Source: Microcebus murinus (lineage: Eukaryota > Chordata > Mammalia > Primates > Cheirogaleidae). Taken from it: a stretch of DNA of 64,000 bases. The DNA is taken from positions 28,657,138 to 28,721,137 of the forward strand of contig NC_134124.1 of assembly GCF_040939455.1 (NCBI RefSeq), written 5' to 3'. Shown one piece after another: positions 12,421 to 24,444 of the stretch. The position numbers and the translations under genes are program-made. The notes under the pieces were generated by a model. That model searched no databases. It was not told the DNA's origin and saw only the letters and a program-made list of their open reading frames with translations. Position 1 is the first letter of the stretch. Each line of letters begins with the position of its first letter.

Positions 12421-12744
12421 TTAATATAAAATAAATTGCATCAGAAAATAAATTGCTGTGTTGTCATAATTGATTTTCAGTAGCATTTTCTTTTTGCTTT
12501 TTGTGAGTTTTCAGAAGCTTAAAATATAGGTTTCCCTGTCAGATGGACACAAAAATAAAATCCTTTCATAAGTGTTTCTCAATATTATTATATATTGTCC
12601 CCTATTCCAGATCTCTCAAGCTTTGCTGCTTCTTCATATTCTAGTTTTGGCAAGAGAATTACTTCTCTGTTCTCACTCATAGATTGTTTGTCCATATGAT
12701 CATTATAGTCACTGTCTGCTTCACTGACATCAGATCTAACCTTA

Positions 12745-12972
12745 ATCAAATGCCCACTATATGCTAGGGACCCTGGTAGGCCTTTTGCATAGATTGTCTC
12801 ATGGACCTCTACTGCTGACCTTTTAGGGTGAGCATTATAGTTGTTTGCCTTTCACAGGAAAGAAAACTAAGAATTGGGATAATAAATTGAAAGGTCACAG
12901 GGTTAGTAAATAGTGCAACCAAGATGCCAACCCAATCTTGTTCTGAAGCCAGCGTAGTTTGTATTTATACAA
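12745..12972 (-). repeat. MIR SINE, reverse
   Basis: 'cccactatatgctagggacc', then 'cttttgcatagattgtctca', 'cacaggaaagaaaactaaga', 'aggtcacagggttagtaaat' and 'gccaacccaatcttgttctg' follow reverse MIR almost end to end. Confidence 0.8.
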
Positions 12973-13805
12973 TATTGCCAGGGATCCTGTTGGATTTATT
13001 ACCCACAATGTTGAATTTCTGAGTGATTCAACTTATTCTCTACATGAACCTCAATTCTCTGTCTTTTGATTCCAGGGAACTCAAAGCCTTATTAAAGTGC
13101 AGGTTTTGATCAGATTGTTGAATTCCCTTTGAAATTTGTTCAGAGTTCCTCTCTTGGTTCCTGTTACATCATTACAATTTAGTAAGTATGATCTTTGTTC
13201 TAGTTACAGAGATGGATCTATGAGCAATTCTTCTTGGAAGTCCCATGTCCTTTCTTTCTTACCTATATAAAAAAAAGTTTCTATATAACATGCATGACTT
13301 CTAAAATTAGGGAGTTTAAGTGGAGAAAACATAATAATTAGACTTTCCATGTCATTACAGTGGCACATTGATAAATATTTAATATAAAATAACTTTTCAA
13401 ATAAATATCCTATATATTTTCTCCATTATTTAAAAATATAAAATAAAAGCTTAAAAGTAAAAAAAATCCTTTAAAATGCTTTATTGCCAATTTCCTCTGT
13501 TATTAGAGTTAATAGTTCACAAACCTTCAATTTTTGCTAATTATTCTCCTTTTCTTTAACATTACAAATAATTTTTATAGAATGAAAACTTTGTTGAAAA
13601 TAATCTTTTACATACTTTCCTTAAATAATTTTGTAATTTATTCATATATTTACCTTTCTTCTCATTTTTATTTTTTGTTTTCATCTCCACAATGTATCTA
13701 CATGACTAAATTATTTTCCAAGACTGATTCATTAGTTTTATATATACGTGTGTGTATATAGATAAAAATCAAATACTTGAAGCAAATTGAGTAGAATGTG
13801 CTTTA

Positions 13806-13829
13806 ACACACACACACACACACACACAC
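13806..13829. repeat. (AC)n microsatellite
   Basis: A pure run of about 12 AC dinucleotides. Confidence 0.95.
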
Positions 13830-14779
13830 TAAAAAACAGACTTTAAAATTTGAATCCCAGATTCATGTCAATGTTTATGCAAAGTGTCTGCAGAAGAAAG
13901 GAATATCCAGTTAAGCAATACATCAGTTTCAGTTCTAGAAGTCATAATCAGACTTCAGCATATTTCATGGCCATTCGAATACTGCACTTGATAGGATAAA
14001 TACACTTTCAATCTCTGACCCCAATTGTCAACAAAACTATTTTGCTATATTAAGGGAGCATTGTTTGAGGAGAGAAATCCAAGCTAACTCAGCCAAGAAA
14101 AATGAAAACTAAATGCTTATGCATGACCTATAGAAGCTCATAAAAATATCTTACTCCTTCAACTGCTTTGGATGACATGATAGTTAAAAGCCTATCAACC
14201 TGAACTTGAAGTTATGTCTTGACCACTGTCAGTATTTTGAGGAGGATATTATTCACATGCCATTCAAGACCTAAACATGTTTTTATCATCACTGCCAAGA
14301 AAGTCATAAATAACAAATGTCATGTGTCAAATTCTTGCTTTACATCAGAAGAATCACAATAGCTGGGGGGAAAAAAACAATACAAACACAATCTAGTCTA
14401 GTTGAATTAAAATTTTTACACTTGGCCTAAGTGTGGGCTGCATCTCTCTGGAAAAATAAAATTTCCATGTGGCTCAGTTTCCCCAACTGAAAAATAAAGG
14501 CGTTGGGCCAAATAATATTTCAAGTCACTCAAGCTTTAAAATTCTATCGTTTTTTTTTTACTTGAAGCTTTAGCTGATGTATGTGAAAACTTTTGAAAAA
14601 GTTATCTATGTCCTCCAAAATGAGGATTTTTTTTAAACACAGATAGTAGACATGGCTCCTGCAAAGCTTCCCCTTTTTACATTATCTTTTAATACAAGAA
14701 ATATTATCTCAAAAAGGCACCCCTCTAAAATTTTACATATTTGTTTTGTAGCTCATGCTCTTGCTCTTATTCCACAAAG

Positions 14780-15020
14780 TAAACAAACATTCTGGTGGGG
14801 TTAAGGATTAATGGCAAGGAATTGCATGGCTGTACAGCGTGTAACCTTGAGGGATGAGATCAAGGGGAATGTCAGTCAAACACCTGCCCTTAGTGCAGTT
14901 GCTAATTAATTCGTGAACATTGACTCGAGTTGCAGATTTTTGCTAGTGTACAAGGGAATGAAGTTCCATCCTATAAATACTTCCTTGATTTAATGAGGCT
15001 TTAATAGGATTAAATGGTTT
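14780..15020. promoter_or_regulatory. Candidate conserved non-coding element
   Basis: Non-repetitive, somewhat more GC-rich than its surroundings, with balanced composition and homeodomain-type cores: 'ggattaatggc' near 14806, 'gctaattaattcgtg' near 14900 and 'taggattaaatgg' near 15005. It resembles developmental enhancers in texture only; conservation was not measured. Confidence 0.2.
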
Positions 15021-15794
15021 TAACTTTATGACTTCATGTTTTTTATTATGGTTGTGTAGTGCTTTCCAATATAGATAGATATGAATTTCACTAAGTTTTA
15101 AGAGTAGACTCTAAGTGAAAGGTAAGGTGAATATAAAGGGAAGGATCTGTCATTAGCTCAGTAACTTAATTTTCTGAAATTTTAAAATAAAATTAAAGGT
15201 TAAAATGGTGTTCAGCTACCTACAAGTAAACATGATAAGTTACTCACTGTCTCTCTCCAAATTAATTACCATTAGTTAAATAGACTGCTTTCTGTCACTC
15301 CACATCTGAGATATTTTACCGTACCATGATCTCAAATTTATGCAGAGATGGATTCTATTATAAATCATTTTTAAAGTTATATTTTGTTATCTTTTCTGTT
15401 TGAAGATGACATACAGATAACTATTGTCATTCTCTAAATATTTTGGGATAAAATAAAAATATCTTTTGGATTTATTCTTGGTTGTTACAGGTTTCTATAT
15501 CTAAAATTTTCCTTTGAGTTCTCAGAAAAACTGAAAAGTAATTTTTTGTGTGTGTGCTGTCATTTTAGGTGTTAAAATAACTAATCTTGTGGTATAATCT
15601 TAACCAGTAAGATTTCAGGCCCAGCTTAGGCTTCTTTACTATCATTTTTATTATCATCATCATCATTATCATTCTTTTAGTCAAAATTACTAGAAATGTA
15701 CTACTTAGAAGTACATATATACACATACTGAGATTTATGGTGTCTTTAACAATAAGGTATTTTTAAGCTAATAACTACCGTTAAATGGGTTAAT

Positions 15795-16112
15795 TGTGCA
15801 AATCGAATCATATCACTCCCTGGCTAGAAAACAATTTAAACACTTCCTATTTATTTTAGGATAAGGAAAAACATTCTTAATTATTGCCTATGTTCTTAAC
15901 CCAGCCCAATTTTCCAGCTCATGCCGTTCTATGCTTTCTAGTTACTGTGATAAACGGGACCAAAAAAATCCTTTCTCTTTCCTTAACTGAACCATGTTTG
16001 AGTCAGGACCACAAGCATTATGCTTGTTTCTCCTCGTGATTGTGTCCCCAGCTTCTAGTAGAATGCCTAGTACATACTTATTAAATGAAAGATGTTTTTT
16101 TCAATATTTCAT
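15795..16112 (+). repeat. L2 LINE 3' portion, forward
   Basis: 'tcatatcactccctggctag', then 'acacttcctatttattttag', 'gataaggaaaaacattctta' and the 3' tail 'gtacatacttattaaatgaa' are in the order of forward L2. The terminal landmark region (about 16040-16095) is well kept. Confidence 0.75.
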
Positions 16113-16391
16113 ATCTGTGTTGATCAATGACAAGAGCTGTCATTTTTTCTACCCTCTTCTCTTGAGATAGATGCTTATGATTAGCTCTAAATATCATCCC
16201 CAATCTCTTTTATTTTTTCCTCTTGCCCATTTTTCACTCAGGAACTTGAAAATGCAAGATGCTCACTTTGCCAGGCTTTCCTGCAGTTGAGCTTGATCAG
16301 GAGAATGCATTCTGATCAAGATGACCAGAAACCAAGTAAGAACTATTAAGAACTATTTTCCTTCTCAGTGAAAGTAGAGACATTCTCTTTT

Positions 16392-16408
16392 TGTTTGTTT
16401 GTTTCTGG

Positions 16409-16466
<58 letters not shown>

Positions 16467-17202
16467 GAATATTAAGGGGGTACCAATGTTTTTGGTTCCT
16501 GGATAACTTTTGTAATGCTTGAGTCATGGCTGTAAGTCTGTCCATCACCCAAATAGTATTCAATGTACCCATTAGGTATGTTTTCTCCCATTCCCTTTGC
16601 CTCCTTTCTCCCTGTTTGATTTACACTGAGTTTTACTTCCCTCTATGCACATGTGCATCATCAGGGAAATGTAAATTAAAACTACAGTAAGATATCACCT
16701 TACCCCTGTTAGAATAGCTTTTATTAAAAAGTCCAAAAACAATAGACAATAGATTCTGGCTGGCATGGATGCAGAGAGAAAGGATCACTTCTACACTGTT
16801 GGTGAGACTGCAAATTAGTACAGCCTCTATGGAAAACAGTATGGGGATTCCTCAAAAAATTAAAAATAGACCTACCATTAGATTCAGAAATCCTACTGCT
16901 GGGTATCTCCCTAAAAGAAAAGAAGTCATGTTATCAAAAAAGACGCCTGCACTCAAAAGTTTATAGCGGCACAATTCACAACTGCAAAGACGTGGAATCA
17001 GCACAAGTGCCCATCAATCCACTTGTGGATTAAGAAAACATGTTTTGTGTATACCATGGAGTACTACTCAGACATAGAAAGAATGACTTAATGTCTTTTG
17101 CAACAATGTGTATGGAACCAAAGACCATTATTCTAAGTGAATTGTCTAAATAATGGAAAAACAAACACCACACATACTCTCTATTAAATTTAAATTAACC
17201 AA
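16392..17202 (-). mobile_element. 5'-truncated L1 with twin-priming inversion
   Basis: Left block 16464-16655 is the L1 3' UTR in reverse ('gtaccaatgtttttggttcc', 'gtccatcacccaaatagtat', then a polypyrimidine block at about 16586-16616). It abuts an (AT)n and tttg-rich tail at 16391-16463. Right block 16656-17202 is ORF2 3' coding sequence in forward orientation ('taccatggagtactactcag' at 17052-17071), full of stops. The two blocks are nearly contiguous in an L1 but inverted relative to each other. A probable target-site duplication is 'agacattctctttt' (16378-16391) versus 'agacatgtactttt' (17203-17216), 11 of 14 identical. Confidence 0.85.
16412..16462. repeat. (AT)n microsatellite in the L1 tail
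   Basis: About 25 AT dinucleotides between a (TTTG)n stretch and the reverse L1 3' end. It is likely an expansion of the original L1 A-rich tail. Confidence 0.95.
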
Positions 17203-17216
17203 AGACATGTACTTTT

Positions 17217-18344
17217 ATTGCCCCGACTACCCATAAGCTTCTTTCCTTTAGATATGGCTGTGAGGATATTGCTCTTGGAGTTGGGAATGCCATCTTGCTG
17301 AAATAAAAAAACAAAAGAAAAACACAAACAAACAGAAGAATTGCAGATCTGCTACCCTGACAATGTCAACACAGGACACTGCCCACTACCATCAGGCTTC
17401 TAGTTACGCAGACAATAACTATTCAAACCACTGATAATTGAGGTTTTCATAACTTATTGCACAATTGTATTTCCCCAGCTCATTACTCCTTACTTATTTT
17501 TCTAAGAACTTCTCTTATCTCACAGAGAAATCAGACTGAACTAGGGAAGAACTTCTGCATAGAAACTGTCGGTTGTTTCCATATCAAACCCCCTATCTAG
17601 AGAAGGCAAGCTTATTCACAGTATCTTTCCTGATACTGGCCATTTATCCTCGGAATTATGTTTCTATTTGGCTTCCTTTACCTGACCTTCTTTCCTATTG
17701 CTTTTGTGGAAGTGTGACTTCTGTTATGGATCATTTCTTGCTTCGTGGTAGATAATTACATAAGTAATTAGTTCATTTGTACGTTCAGTATAGGACAATC
17801 TATTTCTTAGAAAAGGAAAGGCATCCTTATTTCTTCCAATAACAAGAAAGTAGTTATCATTTTTCTATTTTTCTCTCATTCTTTTCTTACAATTTAGCTT
17901 CTTTAGCTAAATTTGTCTATTCATATTTGAATACGTAGCTGTACTACTGTAGACTCTCAGATTAATGTGGAAAAATTAACATCTATAAGAGTTGAATGTT
18001 TATAGGTGCTTTTAAATTTTCCACTGCCCACCAGAATAACAGATTCTAACTGTGCTCTGTCTCAAGCATGACTCAGAGGATTAATATTTTCCCAGTTAGG
18101 GACTTCACTTTCTAATACCATCTTCTATCCCATTGTCAGTAATTGTCAGGTTATCATACTTATGTTTATTAATATCAATGGTAAAAGAATTTTGTCTTTT
18201 GAGTTGTACCCTTCAAATTTTATCTATTTGTAGGATGTCATTGGTCGCCTCTGTGATGCCTCAGTGAGTCATAGAAATTGTGAGTGTATGTGTGAGTGTG
18301 TGTGTTCTTAAAGTGTGTGCCATGTTGTCTTCCTCTTACTGGTT
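17217..18344. other. Unassigned DNA
   Basis: Nothing named here. 17220-17460 is more balanced in composition ('ttgctcttggagttgggaat', 'gacactgcccactaccatca') and may be an old LTR or DNA element I cannot place. A loose TGTG-rich patch lies at 18280-18325. Confidence 0.4.
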
Positions 18345-18490
18345 TCCCTTCATCTCCCTGAGGAGAACATATGTTCCTTGAGGCCAGGGATCTCATTTCC
18401 TTCCTCATGGTGTTTTAAATTCCTAGAACAGAGCAAGAAAATAATAAATGTTTAATAAATCATTGGAGGAATGAGTGAATGAATGAATAT
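18345..18490 (+). repeat. L2 LINE 3' end, forward
   Basis: 'gttccttgaggccagggatc', then 'cctagaacagagcaagaaaa', 'aataaatgtttaataaatca' and a (GAAT)n-like tail at 18472-18490 match the L2 3' terminus. Confidence 0.85.
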
Positions 18491-18999
18491 ATAAATATTA
18501 CTTCCCACGTCTCAGACATACAGTGACTTTGTATTTCTGTGTAGCTGAGGGTTCACTTGTCAAGTGTGTGAAATCACTGAAAAACTATTACCTCGGGCAT
18601 AGTTTGTGACACTTTTTAATATTATCTAACAGTTTTGTAACTCTGTTTCCACATTAAAAAGTAACAAATGTTCTTTCTTTGGAAAATCAAAATTGAATTT
18701 ATGTGACACAATATGCTTATGCAAACCATAATGTAATCAAGTGTCTCTAGCCTTCTGTGGTCACAAATGCTGTTGATGGATGTTAGATGAACTCCAGGGT
18801 CTTTTTATAGAAGATTCTCTAATGCACCATATTTTGTTTGGCAAATTCATGCAATAAAGATTTTGACTAATCTTTAGGAATCATAATTACTATATAAGTT
18901 ATTTTCTTCTCTATCTATTCCTCCTGCTTCAGTTGTACTGGTAGAAAATAAATATAATTTATCAAAATTAAAAATTAATGAGACTGTCTTCCCTCAAAG

Positions 19000-20340
19000 C
19001 ATTTCTTCTTAAGTGTGTTAAAAACAAAACCCCAAGGAGAGGAGTTACCAGGTAGAGAGGCAGCAAATAGAAATGACCAAGCGGGGTTGTAAAGTATCAT
19101 TTACTTTAAATTCAACAAAGTAAATACAGTTTAGAGCTTTTGGCCATTTCCAGATACATATTATAAAATAGATGGAGTAGGCTATACTCACAGGGAAACG
19201 TGACTTCCCAGGTCAAAAAATATAAAGACCTATGGATCTACGAAGTATAAAGAGGCAAAAGAAGATATCAAAGTGAACAACATCAGAAGCATAATCATTA
19301 AACTAGATGACAGAGAATTTAAAATGACATGATGAAGACATAAAGAGGATATTGGTAGACAATAGCAATATGAAATAAGAAAAATAAATCATAAGGAATA
19401 TTTATAAATATATGAATATTCAATATATCATTTAGACAATATTAAAAAAATATAATTATTACAAGAAAGAACACAATTGTTGACCTCCATAGTTGAAAGG
19501 ATACAGCTCAAAAATAAATTAGTGCATTGAAAGATCAGATTGAGGAATTTTCCAGAAAGCAGTAGTTAAAAATACAGAGATAAGTTTTAAATCAGCAGAA
19601 ATACTGTATGTAAAAATAGTCTCAACTCCACCAACAAAGAACCTAGTCTCTCAGATTAAAAGAAAATGTATAAATATGAACAAGATATAAAAATACATTG
19701 TCTGTAAAGACATATGTAAAACAAACAAACAAAATCACAGAAAAGATGGACAAAGATATCCTAAGCATATGCCTATAGAAAACAGTAGTAACAATCTAAC
19801 ATGGCAAAATATGATTAAGAAAAATAATTCAAAAGGTCAAAGAAAGATGTTATATTCTGGTAAATAAACTAAAAGAATGATATATAATAATCAACATGAA
19901 CTTGTATGCACACAGCAATATTGCCTCGAAATATGTAAGGCTTGAACTGTCAGAACTGAAGAAAAGTCTATATAAATTTACAATTATAGTTCAAGATCTT
20001 AACATATTACTCACAGAAATTAATAGATCAAATGAAAAAATAAATATTGAAGATCTGAACAATGCAGTTTAACTATTTTATTTTTAGATATACATTATTT
20101 TAAGAATATATACATAGATATTTAAGATTTAAGCTATGATGCTTGGATGCACATGCCTGTGCATTTTGGCAGGGAGAGAGAGAGAGAGAGAGAGAGAAAG
20201 AAATCTATACTCAAAATTCAAATATTCTTTTGAATATACTGCAACATTTACAAAATAAACCATGTACTAGACTGTTAAGATTGCCTGATAAACAAGATTT
20301 GTGCAGTCCTAGAGTCATTGAATATCCATTATTCTAAGAC
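19000..20340 (+). repeat. Old L1 (L1M-type), 5' region to early ORF2, decayed
   Basis: A long adenine-rich plus-strand region: 'aaaccccaaggagaggagtt', 'aagaagatatcaaagtgaac', 'gcacacagcaatattgcctc', 'gaactgtcagaactgaagaa' and 'aaaccatgtactagactgtt' recall L1 sequence running toward the endonuclease part of ORF2. All frames are broken. An (AG)n array sits inside at 20172-20198. Subfamily and exact edges are uncertain. Confidence 0.55.
20172..20198. repeat. (AG)n microsatellite
   Basis: About 13 AG units, followed by a short aaag tail. Confidence 0.95.
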
Positions 20341-20584
20341 TATATAGTACATTCTGTTTTACACAATGAAATTATTTTAATATACAATGATATTGAGGAT
20401 ATTAAATTAACTTGACAAAGCATTATTCTAGATAAGAGGCATTTACTTTCCTCATACCCTACACACAAACATAAAGTTGCTTCTCATGGCTTTTCAGACT
20501 TGTCTAGTAGTCAGATTTTATGGCATTTTTCTAAAGGAAGTGTGTTGCTTTATTAATAGATATCACTTAGGGAGCATTACTTAT

Positions 20585-20758
20585 GGGGCACATATGGTGT
20601 TAACGGTTATACTTTCAATATCTCAATGAAAACGTCATGCAATAGGTAATATTACAATTGAAGGAATGAAGAAATTGGGGCATGAAGAAATTAAATAACT
20701 TTTCAACAACAGAGCTGGAATGTGAACCAGGGCAGCTTGGTTCCAGATGCTAGAATTC
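20585..20758 (-). repeat. MIR SINE, reverse
   Basis: 'catatggtgttaacggttat', 'caataggtaatattacaatt', 'gaagaaattggggcatgaag', 'agagctggaatgtgaaccag' and 'cagcttggttccagatgcta' follow reverse MIR. Confidence 0.75.
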
Positions 20759-22084
20759 CCCAGAGACCAGGAGTGTTACTTGAGAATAGGGCTAGGTTCA
20801 TAAGAAGTATCTAGTCAATGCATGTTGAATTGAATTAAATTCCCTTCACCATAAAAACAGAGATTAAATATCAATTCCATTGTGGTACATAGTTGATGCA
20901 AAAATAATTTAAAATAGAGCAAAATAAATCTCAATGCCAGCCTCCATATAGCAGTATGCAGAGTCACTATCCTAGCAAAGAGCCACATATATCCTTGCAA
21001 CGCACTGTTTCATGAGTGCATGTGGTAATTACAGTCATAAGATCTGAGTAAATCAATTCCTTAATGTAGTAATGGCATTGCAAGGGTAGTAATGGTAACA
21101 TTAATAACAATAACCATAATCCTATGAAAGTTTAGAAACATAAAGTCTTATGGAGACTATGCAGCTATTTGCTAAATGCATTTTTTAAAGGGGAAATTAT
21201 TTATTTTTATTGGCTTTGACCCAACAAAATATTAATACCTTTACATCATTTTTATCTTGCTAATAAAGAAGTTCAGAATTTTTAACATATTCTCCCTAAG
21301 CGATGCTCCAAAGCTCGCCCTCTATTTGGTATTACAGTATCAGTAATTGGTGTCTCATGTTAACATTTATTTAAAGCTGCTGATTTAACATTTAAAAATT
21401 CTGGGGTTAATGGATCTGTGAATACGGATCCATTAACCTCAATAAAAACAAATGGAACCTCTTGTGAACTAAAATCAGTTCAGATCATGGATATGCTTTC
21501 TCTAATACTCACAACATTTAGATGGTCCTGTTAAAATGTCAGGTCATAAAAAGGTCTACTAACAGTAATATTCAAGGTGATTTTCAGTCTTCTGCCATTG
21601 TTATTGTCCTGTGCAACAGAAGCACAGCTTTTCTGTAAGGTGTGGCCTGTACAAAAAAAAAACTAGTTTCTATCAAATTCATTTCCTAGAACTCATGGGT
21701 TCTTATAATACAATACCCCAGAGTTGCTTCCTCTAAAACTCCTGTCACTGAATAAAGCCCACTGTGTTTCCTCAGTACTTATTAAAGACCCTTAAATCTT
21801 TGGGTCTTCAAAATCTAACCTAAGTTTTCTCTTTCAAGAAAATATAGTGAAGTAACCAGAAGAAAATTTGCATATTATAGGCACTACTAGACTTTTAACA
21901 AATATTTGAGAATGGGATGAAAGGCACTAGAATTACTTTTACAACTTTCTAGCATTATGAGCTTGGGTAAATCACCTGAACTCTCTGAACGTAAGCTGCC
22001 TCATAGTAATGTGTAAGTATACGAATGCTTTCGTATGTTTTTTGTTTGTTGTTTAGTGTTTTGATGTTTCAAGCAGTTTTTTTT
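20759..22084. other. Unassigned AT-rich DNA
   Basis: No gene or recognised repeat. The one notable structure is the 12-bp perfect inverted repeat at 21405-21438. Confidence 0.5.
21405..21438. repeat. Perfect 12-bp inverted repeat
   Basis: The arm 'ggttaatggatc' (21405-21416) and its exact reverse complement 'gatccattaacc' (21427-21438) flank a 10-base spacer. No transposon termini or target duplications are visible around it. Confidence 0.97.
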
Positions 22085-22480
22085 TTCCCCTAAAGTAATC
22101 GAGTTTAACATACAGGATAATTTACAAACATTAAATGTACAATTTAGCTGAAAGATGAGAACATTTTCAATATCCTAAAAGTTTTCTAATTTTTTTTTCC
22201 CAGTAAATACCCCATACTATGGGGGAAATCAGTATTCTAACTTCTAACACGATTGAATGGAATCATTCAAAATACAGTGCTCTGTAGAGTGCTTCCTTCA
22301 CTCAAGGCCATGTCTGTGAAATCTATTCATGTCCCTGAGTGTAGCAGCAGTTGATTATATTTCTGTCTACTATTATATTGTATAGATATACCACAATTTA
22401 TTTATCCATTCTCCTGTTTATGAATATTTGAGCTATTTCCAATTTTAGGCCAGTATGAAGGATGCCTTTTTAAAATAAAA
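22085..22480 (-). repeat. Old L1 (L1M-type) 3' part, reverse
   Basis: 'taaatgtacaatttagctga' on the left and 'accacaatttatttatccat', 'tcctgtttatgaatatttga' and 'gctatttccaattttaggcc' on the right are successive landmarks of old L1 3' sequence in reverse. The middle is diverged. Confidence 0.7.
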
Positions 22481-22569
22481 GCTTCTTAATTGTGGTTATG
22501 GCCCTTAAGAGAGAAAAATCTGTAAAAACACAAAGCTACTCAGGATAATCTTTACACCTTTGAAAGTTG

Positions 22570-23035
22570 TTTTAATTATCTATGGCTAAATAACCACCTC
22601 TCCATGATTTATGTAGCTTAAACCCACAACATTTTATAATTTATAAAAATTTTCTGGGTCAGAACTTGTTCATGGCTAGAATGGGCAGTTCTGCTCTACA
22701 GGATGTTGGTTCGGGTCACTCAGCTGGTTTTAGTTAGCAGCTGAGCTAGGCTGGAAGATCACATATTATGACATTTCTCCACTAAGTGGCTTTTTCACAT
22801 GGCTATCTTGGAATTGCTCAAAGAATTGTGGACTCAGTGTTATTGAACAAAAATGGAGGCTGCTACACTTCCTAGAGGCTAAGCTTTGGACTGAAATAGA
22901 GCTACTGTCACTGCACCCTGTTGCATTGTGTTTCGAGGGAATGGATATAGTCTCCATTTCTTGATGGTCAGAGTATATCACACATACAGACAAGAAAAAT
23001 ATTGACAGTGTTCATCTTTGAATATATCTGGCCAC
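22570..23035 (-). mobile_element. MaLR-type LTR (MLT1-like), reverse
   Basis: 'aattatctatggctaaataa', 'gtagcttaaacccacaacat', 'ggcagttctgctctacagga', 'gggtcactcagctggtttta', a 'tttcacatggctatcttgga' stretch and 'ctccatttcttgatggtcag' follow the order of an ancient MaLR LTR read in reverse. It is probably the 3' LTR of the element continuing to 24575. It is non-coding and decayed. Confidence 0.6.
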
Positions 23036-24444
23036 AATAATTAATATCTCTCCTTAATGCAAAATATCTTCACCTCCACCCCCAAAATTCACACCCCATT
23101 CAGGCATAATCTCACAGTTGTCTAAATAAAGTTCATACATGGATAAGGCTTCTTGTTGCAATTCCTGAGGTATAGCTCCTCCAGTGCAGTTTCTTGGGTA
23201 GAGAGGTTTATGAATTTAAAGACATGTTATCTGCCCTTCCATATACACAACATAAAATGGTGGAAGAGGTAAAAAGATAACCATATTAGAAACTCCCATT
23301 CAAACAAATACTGTGAGCACCTAATAGTTGTTGGTTCATACCAGTCACAAAAATCAGCTGCACATATGTCTCCTTTCACCTTGTTGTGGGCATGGTTCTC
23401 TCTCTGGGAATAGTTCTCTATAGCTATAGACTATGGGATGTGCCCGCCAATCCTTTCATCTTTATTTTTTTAAATAAATAATGAATTGTGCATGCAGCCG
23501 AAGATCTTTTTCAACCTTCATCCTACTATTAGAAGGACAAGGTCCCGTTATCCTCATTGCTTTGAATCATTTCATTCCCTTTTAGTCTAAGCTGTTGGAG
23601 CTTTCATCAATACATATCACTTAAAAAACGTAGGTTTCCTATGAATTGTACTATGGTTCACAACATTAGGTAAAATCCACATATATATGTGTGTATATGT
23701 ATGTATATGTATATATACAGGGTGTCCCAAAAGTCTCCATACAAAGGAAAAATTTTGTAAAATTTTATAATGAATATTTCATAAATAAAGACACATTTAG
23801 CTACAATTTCCCATTTTCTTTATGTATGGCGACTTTTGGGACATGCTGTATATATTTTTGTGACAAGTCCCTCTCTTCTTTGGGCTGTGAGTCAGGGTGG
23901 TGTGGCACAAGTCCTTTAAGATTCTTAAACATCTTTTGTCTATGTGTCTAGCTGAGCACCTGGCTTAAATCTTTCAGACAGCTTAACAAAGCATCTTAAC
24001 AACCACAATCTTTATTTTCTATTTACCACAAGATTGGCTCTACCCTTAGAATCGTTCATTCTCTTGATAGCCTCAGGATGAGAAAGAGTTTTATTGTCTA
24101 ATCCAGTAAGTACTGGGTCGAAAATAATTTCTCTAAATTCTGCTTGAAAATTGAGCATTTATTTTTTTACTTCATCTTTCTTTTACAACCTTATCATAGG
24201 GAGCTAAAAGAAGGCAAAGGCACATCTAGTTACCTATATCCATAATTGTCTATCTTATACATTACCTAAAGCAACCGTCTCACCAAATTTTTTCACCATA
24301 TATAATAGAGGATCTTTTTTTTCTGCACCCTGCACACTGGATTTCCAGCCTCCACAGGCAGTCTTCTCACACATCTTGATCTCAAAGTCAGATCCATATG
24401 TTTTACATTTTGTTATAACAACACTTCACTTGTAAGTACCAATT
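23036..24444 (-). mobile_element. MaLR internal region remnant, reverse, interrupted by a mariner MITE
   Basis: Follows the LTR directly. 'ctccacccccaaaattcaca', 'gcaattcctgaggtatagct', 'acaacataaaatggtggaag' and 'gaaactcccattcaaacaaa' recall the internal sequence of MaLR elements read in reverse. No retroviral reading frame survives; MaLR internals are usually degenerate. The stretch is split at 23718-23848 by a mariner-type MITE. The boundary on the right is set by a second LTR-like fragment. Confidence 0.45.
23718..23848. mobile_element. Mariner-type MITE with ~33-bp terminal inverted repeats and TA duplication
   Basis: A 131-bp element flanked by TA (23716-23717 and 23849-23850). The left end begins 'cagggtgtcccaaaagtctc'. 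The right end, read in reverse, begins 'cagcatgtcccaaaagtcgc'. The two 33-bp ends match at roughly three quarters of positions, including the block tgtcccaaaagtc and a shared ccataca. The core is AT-rich without coding capacity. TA target duplication and the ggtgtcccaaaagt end are typical of Tc1/mariner elements. It must have been moved by transposase made elsewhere. Confidence 0.88.

Larger units (their letters stand above)
12973..15794. other. Unassigned AT-rich DNA
   Basis: No gene. It holds a short (AC)n array at about 13806-13829, an ATT/ATC-rich patch at 15645-15673 and a non-repetitive homeobox-site-rich patch at 14780-15020 (listed separately). Confidence 0.5.

Noticed and set aside
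13060..13150. Possible MER5 fragment ('attaaagtgcaggttttgat')
   Set aside because: Only one short landmark matched, too little to call.
16769..16966. 65-codon plus frame
   Set aside because: It lies in the forward block of the inverted L1 and is not a separate gene. The ORF2 frame there is broken.
23691..23951. 86-codon plus frame
   Set aside because: It crosses a TG-rich stretch, the whole mariner MITE and MaLR remains. MITEs of this size have no coding capacity.
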